Shown piece by piece: positions 36,654 to 47,612 of a stretch of DNA of 64,000 bases (its first letter is position 1; every line of letters starts with the position of its first letter). The notes below the pieces were generated by a model. That model was given only the letters and a program-made list of their open reading frames with translations, was not told the origin of the DNA and did not search any database. This DNA comes from Brevipalpus yothersi. Its lineage: Eukaryota; Arthropoda; Arachnida; Trombidiformes; Tenuipalpidae. The stretch spans positions 1 to 64,000 of the forward strand of contig QZCP01000479.1 in the NCBI GenBank assembly GCA_003956705.1, given 5' to 3'. The position numbers were made by a program, and so were the translations under genes.

Positions 36654-37960
36654 ATGACCGATCGAGTAGTTCTATCTAATAAAGGTATACCTTTGAAGTG
36701 TGTGAACGGATACATCCATCGAAAAAAGAAAGTACATAACAATACAGTATATTGGGTGTGTGTAGAGAAATATTGTCGGGGTAAAGTGACCACTATAGAT
36801 GGTATGATAATTTTTGGTCCAAAAGATCATCATCATGAACCAAGTTTGAGTGAATTAGTGTGCCGAAACCAAAGAAATACGGTAAGAGAAGATGCGAGTC
36901 TCAATCCCTCAAAGAAGTGCAGAGAAATATATGATCAAGTGAATAACAAATTAATAAATAATCTTCCATTCGATCAAGATCTGATCGGGACAAGCTTGAA
37001 AACATTCGAGGGGCTCAAAGCTACTATCAACAGAGTGAAGAGAATTCGATTTCCTCTTTTACCAAGATCTATCCAAGATCTGGTTATTCCAGAGACATTC
37101 CAATTTACAGTCAAAGCAGAAAAAATTCTTCTCGCTGATAATCTTGATCGAGATAATAGAATAATAATTTTCGGAACCTCAAATTTTTTGAAAATATTGT
37201 GCAAAGAGAAGAGAATTTCTGCGGACATTCAAGTGTTGTCCAAGGCTTTCCAATACCTTGTACACTTTTCACGTTATGCATGATGGGATGATGATCACTA
37301 CTCTCTATTGTCTATTAACCAAGCGAACAACTGAAACCTATAGAAATCTCTTCAGAATGATTCAAGATGCTTGTTATGAAAGAAATTTAGTTTCCGATCC
37401 CAATTTTTTCACAATTAACTTCGAACAAACTATGATAAGTGCTATAAATAGTATCTCTCCAAGAGAAACTGTCCTAGAAGGCCTCTTTCATTCCCCTCAA
37501 TGCTCGCCGAGGAGAGTTCAAAAACTTGGATTGACGACTAGATACTCTGAGAATGAAGGGAAAAATGATATACAAAAGTCAGTGAGGTGTGTTGCTGCTC
37601 TAGCTCTCATGAAATTGGAAGATCTTGATCAAGCTTTCGAAAAAATTATAATTGAAGCTCCTGGCGACCTTCTACTAGATCAATTCATGGAATATTTCTT
37701 CGACAATTTTTTCAAGACAAGTGCACGATTCAGGCTACAAACATGGAACCACTCCCTGAACGATAGTTTTAGAGCAAATAATCATGTTGAAGGCTGGCAT
37801 CATGCTTTCAATCAGTGAATCGATAGAAATCATGCAAACATCTGGTTTTTCTTCGAAAGAGTGATACAGCAACAAGAAGCTTTCGAGAATAATCTATTGT
37901 TGGCAAGGCATGGGAATCAGATCAATCCACGTTTTAGAAAAAAATATCATGAGAGATAGG
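36654..37960 (+). pseudogene. FLYWCH zinc finger plus MULE-type transposase relic
   Basis: Starts with a FLYWCH-like domain (LSNKGIPLKCVNGYIHRKKK, then VYWVCVEKYCRGK and DHHHEPS). It continues into a MULE-type transposase body: FTVKAEKILLADNL, then YTFHVMHDGMMITTLYCLLT and TTETYRNLFRMI, which match the usual catalytic-core surroundings of MULE/FLYWCH transposases, and NNHVEGWHHAFNQ near the end. One frameshift near 37255 separates the two halves, and in-frame stops occur at 37816 and near 37957. Not functional as a single protein. The N-terminal domain alone is duplicated near copy B. Confidence 0.7.
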
Positions 37961-38920
37961 AGAATTGGAATCCAAAAGCTCAAGTATGAACAGGGTCAAC
38001 ATTCAATATTAGAGTTTCTCGACTCAGCGATATATAATTTTGCAATTAATCCTAATCAAACGGGAGAAATGAATAATGAATGAATAATTGCATAAAAATG
38101 TAAAATAACTGTTGTACAAGCAGAAAATATGTTTTACTTTGCTATGTATTTGAAAGGAATGAAATAATTCTCAGAAAATATGAAAAATCTGATCATGCTG
38201 CAACTTTTCAGTCCGAATGATGAGAGTAGTAACAGTCTGTACCAATTCACAATGATACTCGGCTTCTCCAAAATATCTGGATTCTGAATCACAAAAAATC
38301 ATCAAAATAAGTGAACTATCAGAAATTCAACATATCATGAAAAGTTCCAAGCGAAAAGGAGAAAAATTCGAGCTTCGAACACTAGTTTTCTGTCTCTCTC
38401 TCTCTCTCTTTCTTTCTCTCTCTCTCTCCGTCTCTGTCTTTCTATACATGATGAATGGTCTCAATTGGCTGTAGATTATATGAGATAAATAGATAAAATA
38501 CTGCCAATAATACTCTCATTTGGATTGTTACCTGGTCAACAATACCTATTCCATTGCTTTTCGCTATTCTAATTCAAGCTGGAATAAGCTTCACCATTAA
38601 TGCTTTCGCTGTTTTGGTCTTCGCTGTTATGATACTTTACCAACCAGAGTGTTCGAAGCTTGAAGTTGGGAAATTAGTCAAAATTTTTCACCCATTTTTC
38701 CTCTCTTAGTTCAGAACTTTTCATGTTATCATGTTAAATTAGTCATTTTGATGATTTTCTGTGATTCAAAATTTAGCTAATTTTGATATCTTGGAGTATC
38801 CGAGTATACTTGAGAGTAGAAGAAGACTGCTCTCATTCTCATCATCCGGACTGGAAAGTAGCAGCATGATCAGATTTTTCATATTTCTTGGAAATTATTT
38901 CATTCAATTCGATTGGTGTT
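37961..38920. other. Non-coding spacer inside the inverted-repeat block
   Basis: AT-rich with a short TC tract at 38393-38430. No coding signal beyond the transposase relic. Confidence 0.5.
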
Positions 38921-39533
38921 CCCTCGGCATCGAGTGCATTTAGCTGAATAAATGTGACACCGATTGAGTCGTTCAGTGTTCTGGGTTTTTCGGTAATGCA
39001 CAAATTACAAAGCAATACTTCACATGAACTTTCTCCTCATGGAATATGAAATTCCATCTAAAACTTGACATTAAGTTGTCAGTATTTGGTCCATCAATGA
39101 TCCAAATAAAAAAATATTTCATCGGCAGCTAATTTTTGTAGCACCTTACATGCATGCTAAACATTAAAATTAGTTCATTAAAGTTTGTCAATTCCAAACT
39201 GCTGGAAACTCAATATTTGTCCGACATCAATCAGTTCCTTCACATAAGGCAAAACTGGGCTGAACCATCTAAAGTGTAGTTTTATCCAAGCCATTGTTTT
39301 ATCTGTATTCACTAGATAAATTCTCATCAATGAATAGAAGGTCTCAGCTCATCACGCATTTTTGAGAAATTTTGAAGCTGCTTTATTCAATTATTTCAGA
39401 CTTTTTCATTTCACAAGATCAATTGTTTGAATACCATTGAATTGAAAATGTAGGAGCTGGCTTGAGAAATAAAGTTGATGTCTCCGGATCAAGTTCAGAT
39501 GGAGATCTCTCGTTTCGATCAACTAGTGTTTGA
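38921..39533 (-). repeat. Right arm of the long inverted repeat (partner 34626-35248)
   Basis: Reverse complement of the arm upstream of gene A, with visible divergence (point changes and short indels) compared with the near-identical direct copies at 43 kb and 45 kb. The outer end reads ACTAGTGTT, the complement of the left arm's AACACTAGT. Confidence 0.8.
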
Positions 39534-39777
39534 AAATGGATGCTGTGCAAGTTTCCATCGAAAAATTGATACCAATTGCTCAAGTTGTGCCAAGAAAATT
39601 CCGATTCGTGATGATGATCATCGCTGCATACCACCATTGAACAAATGTCAACAAAAGCAAACATCAAAGCAATTTTCGAGAGACGAAAAAGGATTTGAAT
39701 ATGATGAAGAGATAGCTTACACCATGAGTCCGGGTTATATCGAAAAGAAGCTATGTAAACTGAAAAAATTGAGTTAA
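39478..39777 (+). CDS. Short Cys-rich ORF of unknown function
   Basis: 99 codons from ATG. The first part overlaps the right inverted-repeat arm; the unique part has several Cys (GCCASFHR, NCSSCAKK, HRCIPPLNKC, KKLCK). A possible acceptor (TTCAG) at about 39498 could make it the last exon of a larger gene. No family recognised and no signal peptide. It may be a fragment. Confidence 0.3.
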   Translation: MSPDQVQMEISRFDQLVFENGCCASFHRKIDTNCSSCAKKIPIRDDDHRCIPPLNKCQQKQTSKQFSRDEKGFEYDEEIAYTMSPGYIEKKLCKLKKLS

Positions 39778-40883
39778 TTCCGTTTCATTGGTACTGGGAT
39801 TTGAGGGGTGATCAAAATTTATCTGCTACTCCTAATTCTCCGAAATTTGTAATAATTCTAATTTTCTCATTAGTAAGGTCATCAGCTTTTAGTTTTGAAC
39901 TTCAGTTGCACACTCGACATACATATTTAGATGTCATGAAATGTTTTATTGCTTCCTCTTGTTCCAAAATCACACGCTATTTACAACAAAAATACCATCA
40001 ATTAATCATCATTCTCTTAGACATGTATGGAATAATTTATTCATTTGTCCCTCATTCACAACGACTTTCAAAAATAATGTCCCAGAGTGATGAAAATCAG
40101 AATAAAGTGAGAAAAAAATAGAGTTATCAAAACAAGTTCACAGTGAATTCTCAGCTGCAATATGAAATAGTTACAATGATGATCAGCTTATGATACATAG
40201 GATGCAGGTTATAATCATCATCTTAATTGATCGTGGCAACAGAAAAGGATCCTATTGAGTATTTATGATCATAATTGACTGATTGGTTGCATGGTGTTGC
40301 TGATGTTTGAGACATTCCAATGAGAGTAAATTTTCTCTAGTGAAATTGTTTCTGATCATCAAACTCGAGATGGTCAGAGCCCGCATTGATTCCTTTCTAT
40401 CCTTCTCATGCTGTCTCGAATCTTAATCATTTCTTGCAAAGAAAAGGTAAATAGAATAGCCCTGAACAATTGTAAGAAATGCAGAAAACAAAACAATCAG
40501 CTACATTGGGCTGTATTGGGCTACAGATGAGCTCCATTCGCACTGAATAAAAATAATGATCCGAAATCAATGGGAATAATTTGTAGAAAAAGATTCTATC
40601 AAAACATCACGCCAATGTCTAGGGATGATTTGAACCTGTTAGTTTCAATTATCTAATTGATTATCAATCGAACAAGGAAGTGATCGTCCTCTTAGCAGCT
40701 GAATATGTTTGGAATGCTCTTTTATTGCGTTGCCAAGCCTTTGAAATAGTTTTCAACTCATCAGAATACAGAAGTATCTATCAGTTAAAAATTTCAAAGC
40801 TTGATCACAATGAATTTCAATTATATAGGGGGGGATACATAGATTTCAAGAGAGATTAGGAGGGTAGGAGATGATCCTTGCCA
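39778..40883. other. Non-coding stretch with the second direct-repeat copy
   Basis: The main content is the repeat at 40030-40385. The remainder is AT-rich with no coding signal. Confidence 0.5.
40030..40385 (+). repeat. Direct repeat copy 2 (partner at 34145-34525)
   Basis: Same orientation and order of blocks as the upstream copy, about 5.9 kb apart, with scattered substitutions. Confidence 0.85.
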
Positions 40884-41876
40884 TTAGCCTTCGATTGGGA
40901 AGGGATTGTTTTCCATGGTGGCCAAGCATAGCTTGTCCCGGAATCCTGGTCCTTCCATTAGTCTAGCAGCATTTGCAGGGTAAATGGACACTAGCCCATC
41001 CGCCCCAGCACTAGATAGTGAAAAAATATAAAGTTCAGTTCATCTCAAAAAACATAATTTGAAAGTAAATAATATGTAGTAATATGAATAAAAAAACACT
41101 CACCCCAACAAGCTTTCGATGTGTCTGTCGAAAGATTCTGTCGCTTGGTTTGCTTGAACCACAACCCGAGCCAATTTCCCCTCAGTTTTTGCTGTGAGAG
41201 CTTCAGCCAACTCTTTGTGAGGGAATTCCCAAACAGGTAAGAGCCCAATTTGCTCATATTCAAATTTTTGCCATATTGGAGTGAAAGTTTTCAGCTTTTG
41301 ATCGAAATTGGCGATTGTTTCACTCGGTTTCCCGTTCACAAAGCCAAAGGCTAATCGTCCATTGAAAATTGCCTTGATATTTGCATCCGTTGATATCGGC
41401 TGAATAGATGATAGGTAGCGAAGATCGCTGATCATCACCACAAATCCAAATTTTTTTGGCACAACCCGAGCGATCGGTAGCAGCTTTTCAATGGCAACAC
41501 GAACCGCATCGACTTCCAGGTCACTTCTAACATCATCCAAATTAAGATGATACATCAACACGGTGAGGTTGTTGGAATAGGTTGACTGACGTTGATCAAG
41601 GTTGTATTTCAGGTAGTCCAAGTAAGAATCGAAATTTTCTCTGAGGCCATTGACAGATCTTTCGCCGATGGTTTCTGGTTCACCATTTCCGTTGAAATTG
41701 ACTTCCAGAGAAATACCATTTATGTGGATCTTGGAAGCGTCCTTGATTTCTTCCATCTTAGGTGATCGTTGGATTAAATAAAATGGTCGCCTTGATTCGT
41801 TCTTCTCACTACAGAACTTGGCACCATCAACAGTAATGATACAAATTGAGACTAGGACGGAAAAAACGAGATACAT
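40884..41876 (-). CDS. Secreted SMaseD/GDPD-like protein with degenerate active site (copy F), 2 exons
   Basis: TIM-barrel protein of the glycerophosphodiester phosphodiesterase/sphingomyelinase D superfamily. Exons 41876-41104 and 41010-40884 (phase-2 intron) give 299 residues. A signal peptide (MYLVFSVLVSICIITVDG) is present. Family landmarks: RRPFYLIQRSP where enzymes have the first catalytic His, GISLEVNFNGNGEPE where they have the metal-binding Glu/Asp pair, FNGRLAFGFVNGKP, and the C-terminal AGADGLVSIYPANAARLM, the counterpart of the usual GxxGIxTDxP. The first His is Gln, the acidic pair reads Ser and Glu, and no second catalytic His follows. Enzyme activity of the classical kind is therefore unlikely; a binding or decoy role is only a guess. 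A paralogue of identical length lies at 58-59 kb. Confidence 0.75.
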
Positions 41877-42944
41877 GTTTTGAAGATGTTTTTTCGGATC
41901 AAAAGTTGAAATAAGATAGGATAAACATACAACTTGAGGTTTTGACGGTAAATGAATGTGGATGTTATTTTTTTTCTCCCAATATCATTCAAGGTAAGAG
42001 TTTCGAGAGACTTGGAATCTGTTTGCTCCCTATTCTCTCATATCATACATGTATGCTATCATACCTCCTATTCTCATATCATAAATCTATTCATCAGACA
42101 GAGACTATTATGAATCCACATAAATGTTTCTATTTCTGTACACATATGAGCCAATACTTATAGTATAAGAAGCAAGAATTTGATTTATATTCTTGAAATG
42201 AGTTAGTTACTCACATATTCAGTGAGGAATTTGTATTGAGAATCAGACAAATAGGCGTTTTTGGAAATCTTATATGAGCGCTCAAATTGATTCGCAGTAT
42301 TGTCTGGAAGACTATTACTAATTATTGTGTCTGAATAAAACCTATTTCACCATCTCTTCCGTTAAGTTTCTTGGACAAAATGCATGACGAGAAACATTAA
42401 ATATATTACTCATAATTTTCTGGTGATGAAGAAATATGTTTGAAATTCATTGATCAATTCTATGAAGAAGCAATTCACACTTGTTTATGAAGTGAAACGA
42501 TACAATTTTCTCGAAAATCCATGTCTTACCAACTATATTAAGCCACACACTTGAAGCCTCCAACAACTCATCCGTCAGTTCACATAAGCTGAGCAGTTCA
42601 GAGTAGGGCATTCTACTTGCAGCACATATTTAGCATTGAATTGAGAAATATGTGATAATCCATTCAGTAGAATTCACAAGATTTAACTCAAAAGTGGCCT
42701 ATCCAACTGCTACACATTTTAGGCCCAATTGAGCTGAGCAATCACTCTGGGTAAACCATGATGAAGCTGAAAAATTCTTTCTGAATCAACGACCTCATTT
42801 GGGTGATTTGTATAAGCTTATTTCAATGCCTATATGTTGAGAGGATTTGGCTTTGTTAATTTTAATTATCTGATCGAGTATCAACTGAACAATAAAAATT
42901 TTAATATGGAGCCATTTCATTTGCAATTTTCAACTCTTTCCACG
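41877..42944. other. Intergenic, nothing recognised
   Basis: AT-rich spacer between copy F and the second duplicated unit. A frame at 41942-42163 has no family resemblance. Confidence 0.5.
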
Positions 42945-43590
42945 GTCATATGTACATCAAATTGATTGAATTTGACTGAAACTTTGATAATTAGGATAAT
43001 GACCCTAAACACTAGTCGTTCAATGAGAGAGATCTTTATTAGAACTTGATCCAAACTTCAAATACTTCAAATTTTTCCTCAAGCCAGCTTATGTCTTCAG
43101 TTCAATGATATTTGAACAACCGATTTGGGGAAATGAAAAAATTTGAAAAAATTGAGTGAGGAAACGTCGATATTTCTCAAAAATGCACGTTAAGCTGAGA
43201 GCTTCTATTAATTGATTAGAATTTATCTAGTGATTACAGACAGAACAATGGCTTGGATAAAACTAAACTTTATATGATTTTGTCCGGTTGTTCCTTATCC
43301 AGCAGTTTGGAATTGACAAACCTCAAGAAACTAATTTTAATATTTAGCAAGCATAGAAGGTGCTACAAAAATTAGCTGCCGATGAAATATTTTTTTATTT
43401 GGATCATTAATGGACCGAATGCTAACAAGTAAATGTCAAGTTTTAGATGGAATTTCATATTCGATGACGAAAAAGTTTAAGTGAAGTATAGCTTCGTAAT
43501 GTGTGTATTAACAAGAAACTCAAAACACTAAACGACTCAATTGGTGTCATATTTATTTAGCTAAATGAACTCGATGCTGAGGGAACAGTA
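42945..43590 (+). repeat. Upstream duplicated block of unit B
   Basis: Directly repeats the arm at about 34570-35248. The left part is diverged and carries a deletion (the GTGAAGGGACTGATTG part is missing); the right part is nearly identical, leading into the shared promoter at 43622. Confidence 0.85.
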
Positions 43591-43621
43591 ATTCATGAAA
43601 TTAATATCGCTCGAAAAATGG

Positions 43622-43629
43622 TATTTAAA
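43622..43629 (+). promoter_or_regulatory. TATA-like element of secreted gene B
   Basis: TATTTAAA 138 nt upstream of the ATG at 43760, identical in setting to copies A and C. Confidence 0.6.
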
Positions 43630-43759
43630 GGCTCCTGATCGCGATTCCTGTACCTGTTGATCTCCACAAAACCCACTAGACAAGACTTAAATTCTTCAAT
43701 TCCACCAATTTTGAGCTGACAAGTTATAATTGTTCATCATTAGATTGAAATCCTTCAAA

Positions 43760-44395
43760 ATGAGACATTATGTCAAGTGGATTATTTTGGTGGCTACTTT
43801 CACCATCAATTTTACCTGTATCAAAGGTGATTTTGATATGTTCGGAACAATCTACGAACCGATAAAGGAGAAAGAAAGATATGATCGCTACAAAAATTTT
43901 GCAATGGCTCGAGTATCGGAGAAAATAGCAGCAGGAGATACAGGTTTCAGTGAGAGATACAAAGGAACCAATTTAAAAGTGGTCCGAGTTGCCGAAGGAT
44001 CATGTAGATTCTATGTGTCTGTCATGGTAGTGATTGAGGCTTCCGTGAAAAAAGAAGAATCAGTTCGTATATTCCTATGATAGCATGGAATACTCTAGCT
44101 AATATTATTTTTCATACAGACGCATCCGTGCATCGGGGTTCTGGTTAATATTGAAGCTACCAGGTCGGAGATATTACCTAATAAATTTGAGATTCTCCCC
44201 CTCACAAAAGTGAAAAGCAAGGAGGAAGTTGATCACTTTACGAAAAAGTTTCTCGATATACTGGGAAAGCATAAAATAAATGTTGACAAACAAATCATTT
44301 CTGTGTATCAGCCTTTAACATGTGGATCCACTGTTGACACTATGTATGTAGTGACCGCAACTTATCCTATCGGAAAAAATGGAAAAAAGGTGAGT

Positions 44396-44475
<80 letters not shown>

Positions 44476-44675
44476 TTCTTTCTTTCTTCTCGCTTCCGCT
44501 TCTGATCACTATGATTATTTTGTTGTTTTTCATAATTCAAATTGGATCTCATCAACAGAAATCATATGGTGGAGCCTATTTTTATCCAAATGGAACAGCT
44601 ATACCATTCATGACGACGATTGAGAAAAAATCAGTGGAAATAGATGATAGGTTTTGCTTTGAAAATGGGCTCTAA
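43760..44675 (+). CDS. Small secreted protein, family copy B, 3 exons
   Basis: Near-twin of copy A (same spacing, offset 8340 nt). Exons 43760-44062, 44120-44389 and 44559-44675 give 229 residues. Only about four residues differ from A (Ala/Thr in the signal peptide, Glu/Asn in the first helix, two Val/Ile swaps in the last exon), and the introns and flanks are nearly identical apart from the microsatellite in intron 2. This points to a recent duplication or gene conversion. All four Cys, both phase-0 introns and the TATA-like element are kept, so it looks functional. Function unknown. Confidence 0.8.
44398..44460. repeat. (TC)n tract in intron 2 of gene B
   Basis: About 60 nt of pure TC, beginning just after the GTGAGTTTC donor, longer than in copy A. 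Confidence 0.95.
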
Positions 44676-44987
44676 TTATATCAAAGAGCAGCCATGTGAA
44701 CTAAAAAACTTGAATTAATTTCATCTCAAATGTACCGATAAAATATAAAGTGTGGGATTCGTGGAGTGATTAGAATTTATCTTCTTAGTTCTCTGAAATT
44801 TTCCATATATATCTAGAGATAGGTCAAGGAAACTTGGTACGCTGATAAACATCGAAACTGATAAGAGACCACTCGAAATGAGCGAATTAGGCTTCGACCA
44901 CTGGTCAAAGGCGGTCCTAGAGAGAGATAAGAATCATTTATAGAGTTAACACATTTGACATTAATTATTATTTACCTATCAAATAAG

Positions 44988-45278
44988 ATGACCGATCGAG
45001 TAGTTCTATCTAATAAAGGTATACCTTTGAAGTGTGTGAATGGATACATCCATCGAAAAAAGAAAGTACATAACAATACAGTATATTGGGTGTGTGTAGA
45101 GAAAAATTGTCGGGGTAAAGTGACCACTATAGATGGTATGATAATTTTTGGTCCAAAAGATCATCATCATGAACCAAGTTTGAGTGAATTAGTGTGCCGA
45201 AACCAACCTTCATTAGAGCTTGACCCGAAGACATCAACTTTATTCCTCAAGCCAGCTCATACATTTTCAATTCGATGA
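44988..45278 (+). pseudogene. Truncated FLYWCH domain joined to repeat sequence
   Basis: Codons 1-73 repeat the FLYWCH domain at 36654 (YCRGK reads NCRGK here). After VCRNQ, at about 45208, the sequence switches abruptly to the repeat block seen at 34654 (CCTTCATTAGAGCTTGACCC), and the frame ends at 45278. The junction marks the boundary of the tandem units B and C. Confidence 0.75.
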
Positions 45279-45800
45279 TATTCAAACAACCGATTTTTTG
45301 GAAATGAAAAAGTCTGAAATAATTGAGTGAAACAGCATCGAAATTCCTCAAAAATGCGTGATGAGCTGAGTGCTTCTATTCATTGATGAGAATTTATTTA
45401 GTGAATACAGGTAGAGCAATTCCTTGGATAAAACTAAACTTCACCTGATTTAGTCCGGTTGTTCCTTATCAAGTGAAGGGACTGATTGATGTCGGACAAA
45501 TATTGAGTTTCCAGCAGTTTATAATCGACAAACCTCAAGAAACTAATTTTAATATTTAGCAAGCATAGAAGGTGCTACGAAAATTAGCTGCCGATGAAAT
45601 ATTTTTTTATTTGGATCATTAATGGACCAAATGCTAACAAGTAAATGTCAAGTTTTAGATGGTATTTCATACTCGATGACGGAAAAGTTTAAGTGAAGTA
45701 TAGCTTCGTAATTTGTGTATTAACAAGAAACTCAAAACACTAAACGACTCAATTGGTGTCATATTTATTTAGCTAAATGCACTCGATTTTGATGGAACAG
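45209..45800 (+). repeat. Upstream duplicated block of unit C
   Basis: Third direct copy of the 34.65-35.25 kb arm, close to the first copy in sequence, abutting the truncated FLYWCH domain. Confidence 0.85.
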
Positions 45801-45833
45801 CAATTCATGAAATTAATATCGCTCGAAAAATGG

Positions 45834-45841
45834 TATTTAAA
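45834..45841 (+). promoter_or_regulatory. TATA-like element of secreted gene C
   Basis: TATTTAAA 138 nt upstream of the ATG at 45972. Confidence 0.6.
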
Positions 45842-45971
45842 GGCTCCTGATCGCGATTCCTGTACCTGTTGATCTGCACAAAACCAACTAGAAAAGACTA
45901 TTATTCTTCAATTTCACCAATTTTGAGCTGACAAGTTATAATTGTTCATCATTAGATTGAAATCCTTCAAA

Positions 45972-46807
45972 ATGAGACATTATGTCAAGTGGATTATTTT
46001 GGTGGCTACTTTCACCATCAATTTTACCTGTATCAACGGTGATTTTGATACGTTTGGAATAGTCGTCGAACCGATAAAGGAGAAAGAAAGATATGATCGC
46101 TACAAAGAATTCGCGATGGCTCGAATATCGGAGAAAATAGCAGCAGGAGATACAGGTCTCAGTGATAAGTACAAAGGAACCAATTTAAAAGTAATCCAAA
46201 TTGCTGAAGGATCATGTGGATTCTTCGTGTTTGTCATGGTTGTGATTAGGGCTTCCGGGAGAGAAAAAGAATCGGTTCGTATATTCCTATGATCGTGTGA
46301 GATACTCTAGCTAATATCATTTTCATGCAGACAGATTCATGCCTCATGGTTCGGGTTAATATTGAAGCTACCAGGTTGGATATAGTACCTAACAATGAGT
46401 TACTTTCCCTCGCAAAAGTGGAAAGCAAGGAGAAAATTGATCACTTTACGAAAAAGTTTCTCGATATAATGGGAAAGCATAAAATAAATGTTGACAAACA
46501 AATCATTTCTGTGTATCAGCCTCTAACATGTGAATTGACCATGTATGCAGTGACCGCAACTTATCCTATCGGAAAGAATGGAAAAAAAGTGAGTTCCTCT
46601 CTCTCTCTTTCTTCCTTTCCTCCTTTGCACTTCTTCTTCTGATTACCATGATTATTTTGCTGTTTCATAATCTAAATTGAATCTTATCAACAGAAATCAT
46701 ATGGTGGTGCCCTTTTTTATTCAAATGGAACAGCTTTACCGTACATGACGTCAATTAACAAAAAAACAGTGGAAATAAGTGATGACTTTTGCCACAAAGT
46801 GCAATGA
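45972..46807 (+). CDS. Small secreted protein, family copy C, 3 exons
   Basis: Exons 45972-46274, 46331-46588 and 46694-46807 give 224 residues. Signal peptide and first helix are like copies A and B, but it is clearly diverged: DTFGIVVEPIKEKERYDRY, LKVIQIAEGSCGFFVFVMVV, TDSCLMVRVNIEATR, and a last exon ending DDFCHKVQ. The four Cys and both phase-0 intron positions are kept. The second exon is 12 nt shorter (QPLTCELTMYAV). Changes cluster in the mature chain rather than in the signal peptide. Function unknown; it belongs to the same tandem array as B, 1.3 kb downstream. Confidence 0.8.
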
Positions 46808-46837
46808 TTATATTAGACAGCAGCTATGTGAACTAAA

Positions 46838-47612
46838 AAACTTGAGTTAATTTCATTTCACATCTACCGAGAGAATAGAGAGTGATGAGATTTGTGAAGC
46901 GATTAAAATTTATCTGCAACTCCTAGTCTTCTAAAATTTTCCACATAAATCTAGAGATAGGACTCGGGAACTTGGTCAAGATTGATCCTTGAATCATCTC
47001 GCGGAAAAATTTCGCCAAAATAGCACCAATAGTCAACTCAGTTTCATTAGTTTTTAATCACAATTGACAATCATCATGAATAGCGTTTATCTCATAAGTT
47101 CACCATATTTTCGATTTTTCTCAGGTCTGGTGAATTCGATCGCTAGTCAGTGTATATGATATCGCATAATTCCATTCCACTAATTTTTTCGGTTTTGTTT
47201 TCAGATATGGCTGGATAAATTTTTCCTGTCAAAGCTCACATCCATCAGGATAGAGTACTTTCCTAATACACCTCGAAATTTACAGATTTTTAGTATAAGT
47301 TCAGAACAGAAATTTCTCGAGGTAAAAGCACCCCCCAAGTTATGATTTTCTTAGAACATTGTGGCTTTCACTATAATTCATTCAGTAAATAAGTGCAGCT
47401 GATACATGTCAATGAGTTAGAATCATTCGATCCTTATGTACCTTAGATGAATTTGTACCATAAGGCAACTTTTTGAGGACTTCTTAATGAAGATGTGAGC
47501 AGTTTGAAGGAATATTTTGATCAAAAACACTGGAGTCCATTTTTAGGATCTCTCACTGACAAAATTTGAGCTTGAAGTGCTTTTCCTTCTTCGCTCGGCT
47601 ACTTCAAAGGTT
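46838..47612 (+). repeat. Left arm of a second long inverted repeat (partner 55747-56552)
   Basis: Begins in the 3' flank of copy C. Its reverse complement recurs at 55747-56552 with high identity (for example the TTGATCCTTGAATCATCTCG, CACCCCCCAAGTTATGA and CACTGGAGTCCATTTTTAGG segments). Confidence 0.85.

Noticed and set aside
35420..46807. Calling the secreted family cystatins
   Set aside because: The helix-strand order is similar, but the QxVxG loop and PW motif of cystatins are absent.
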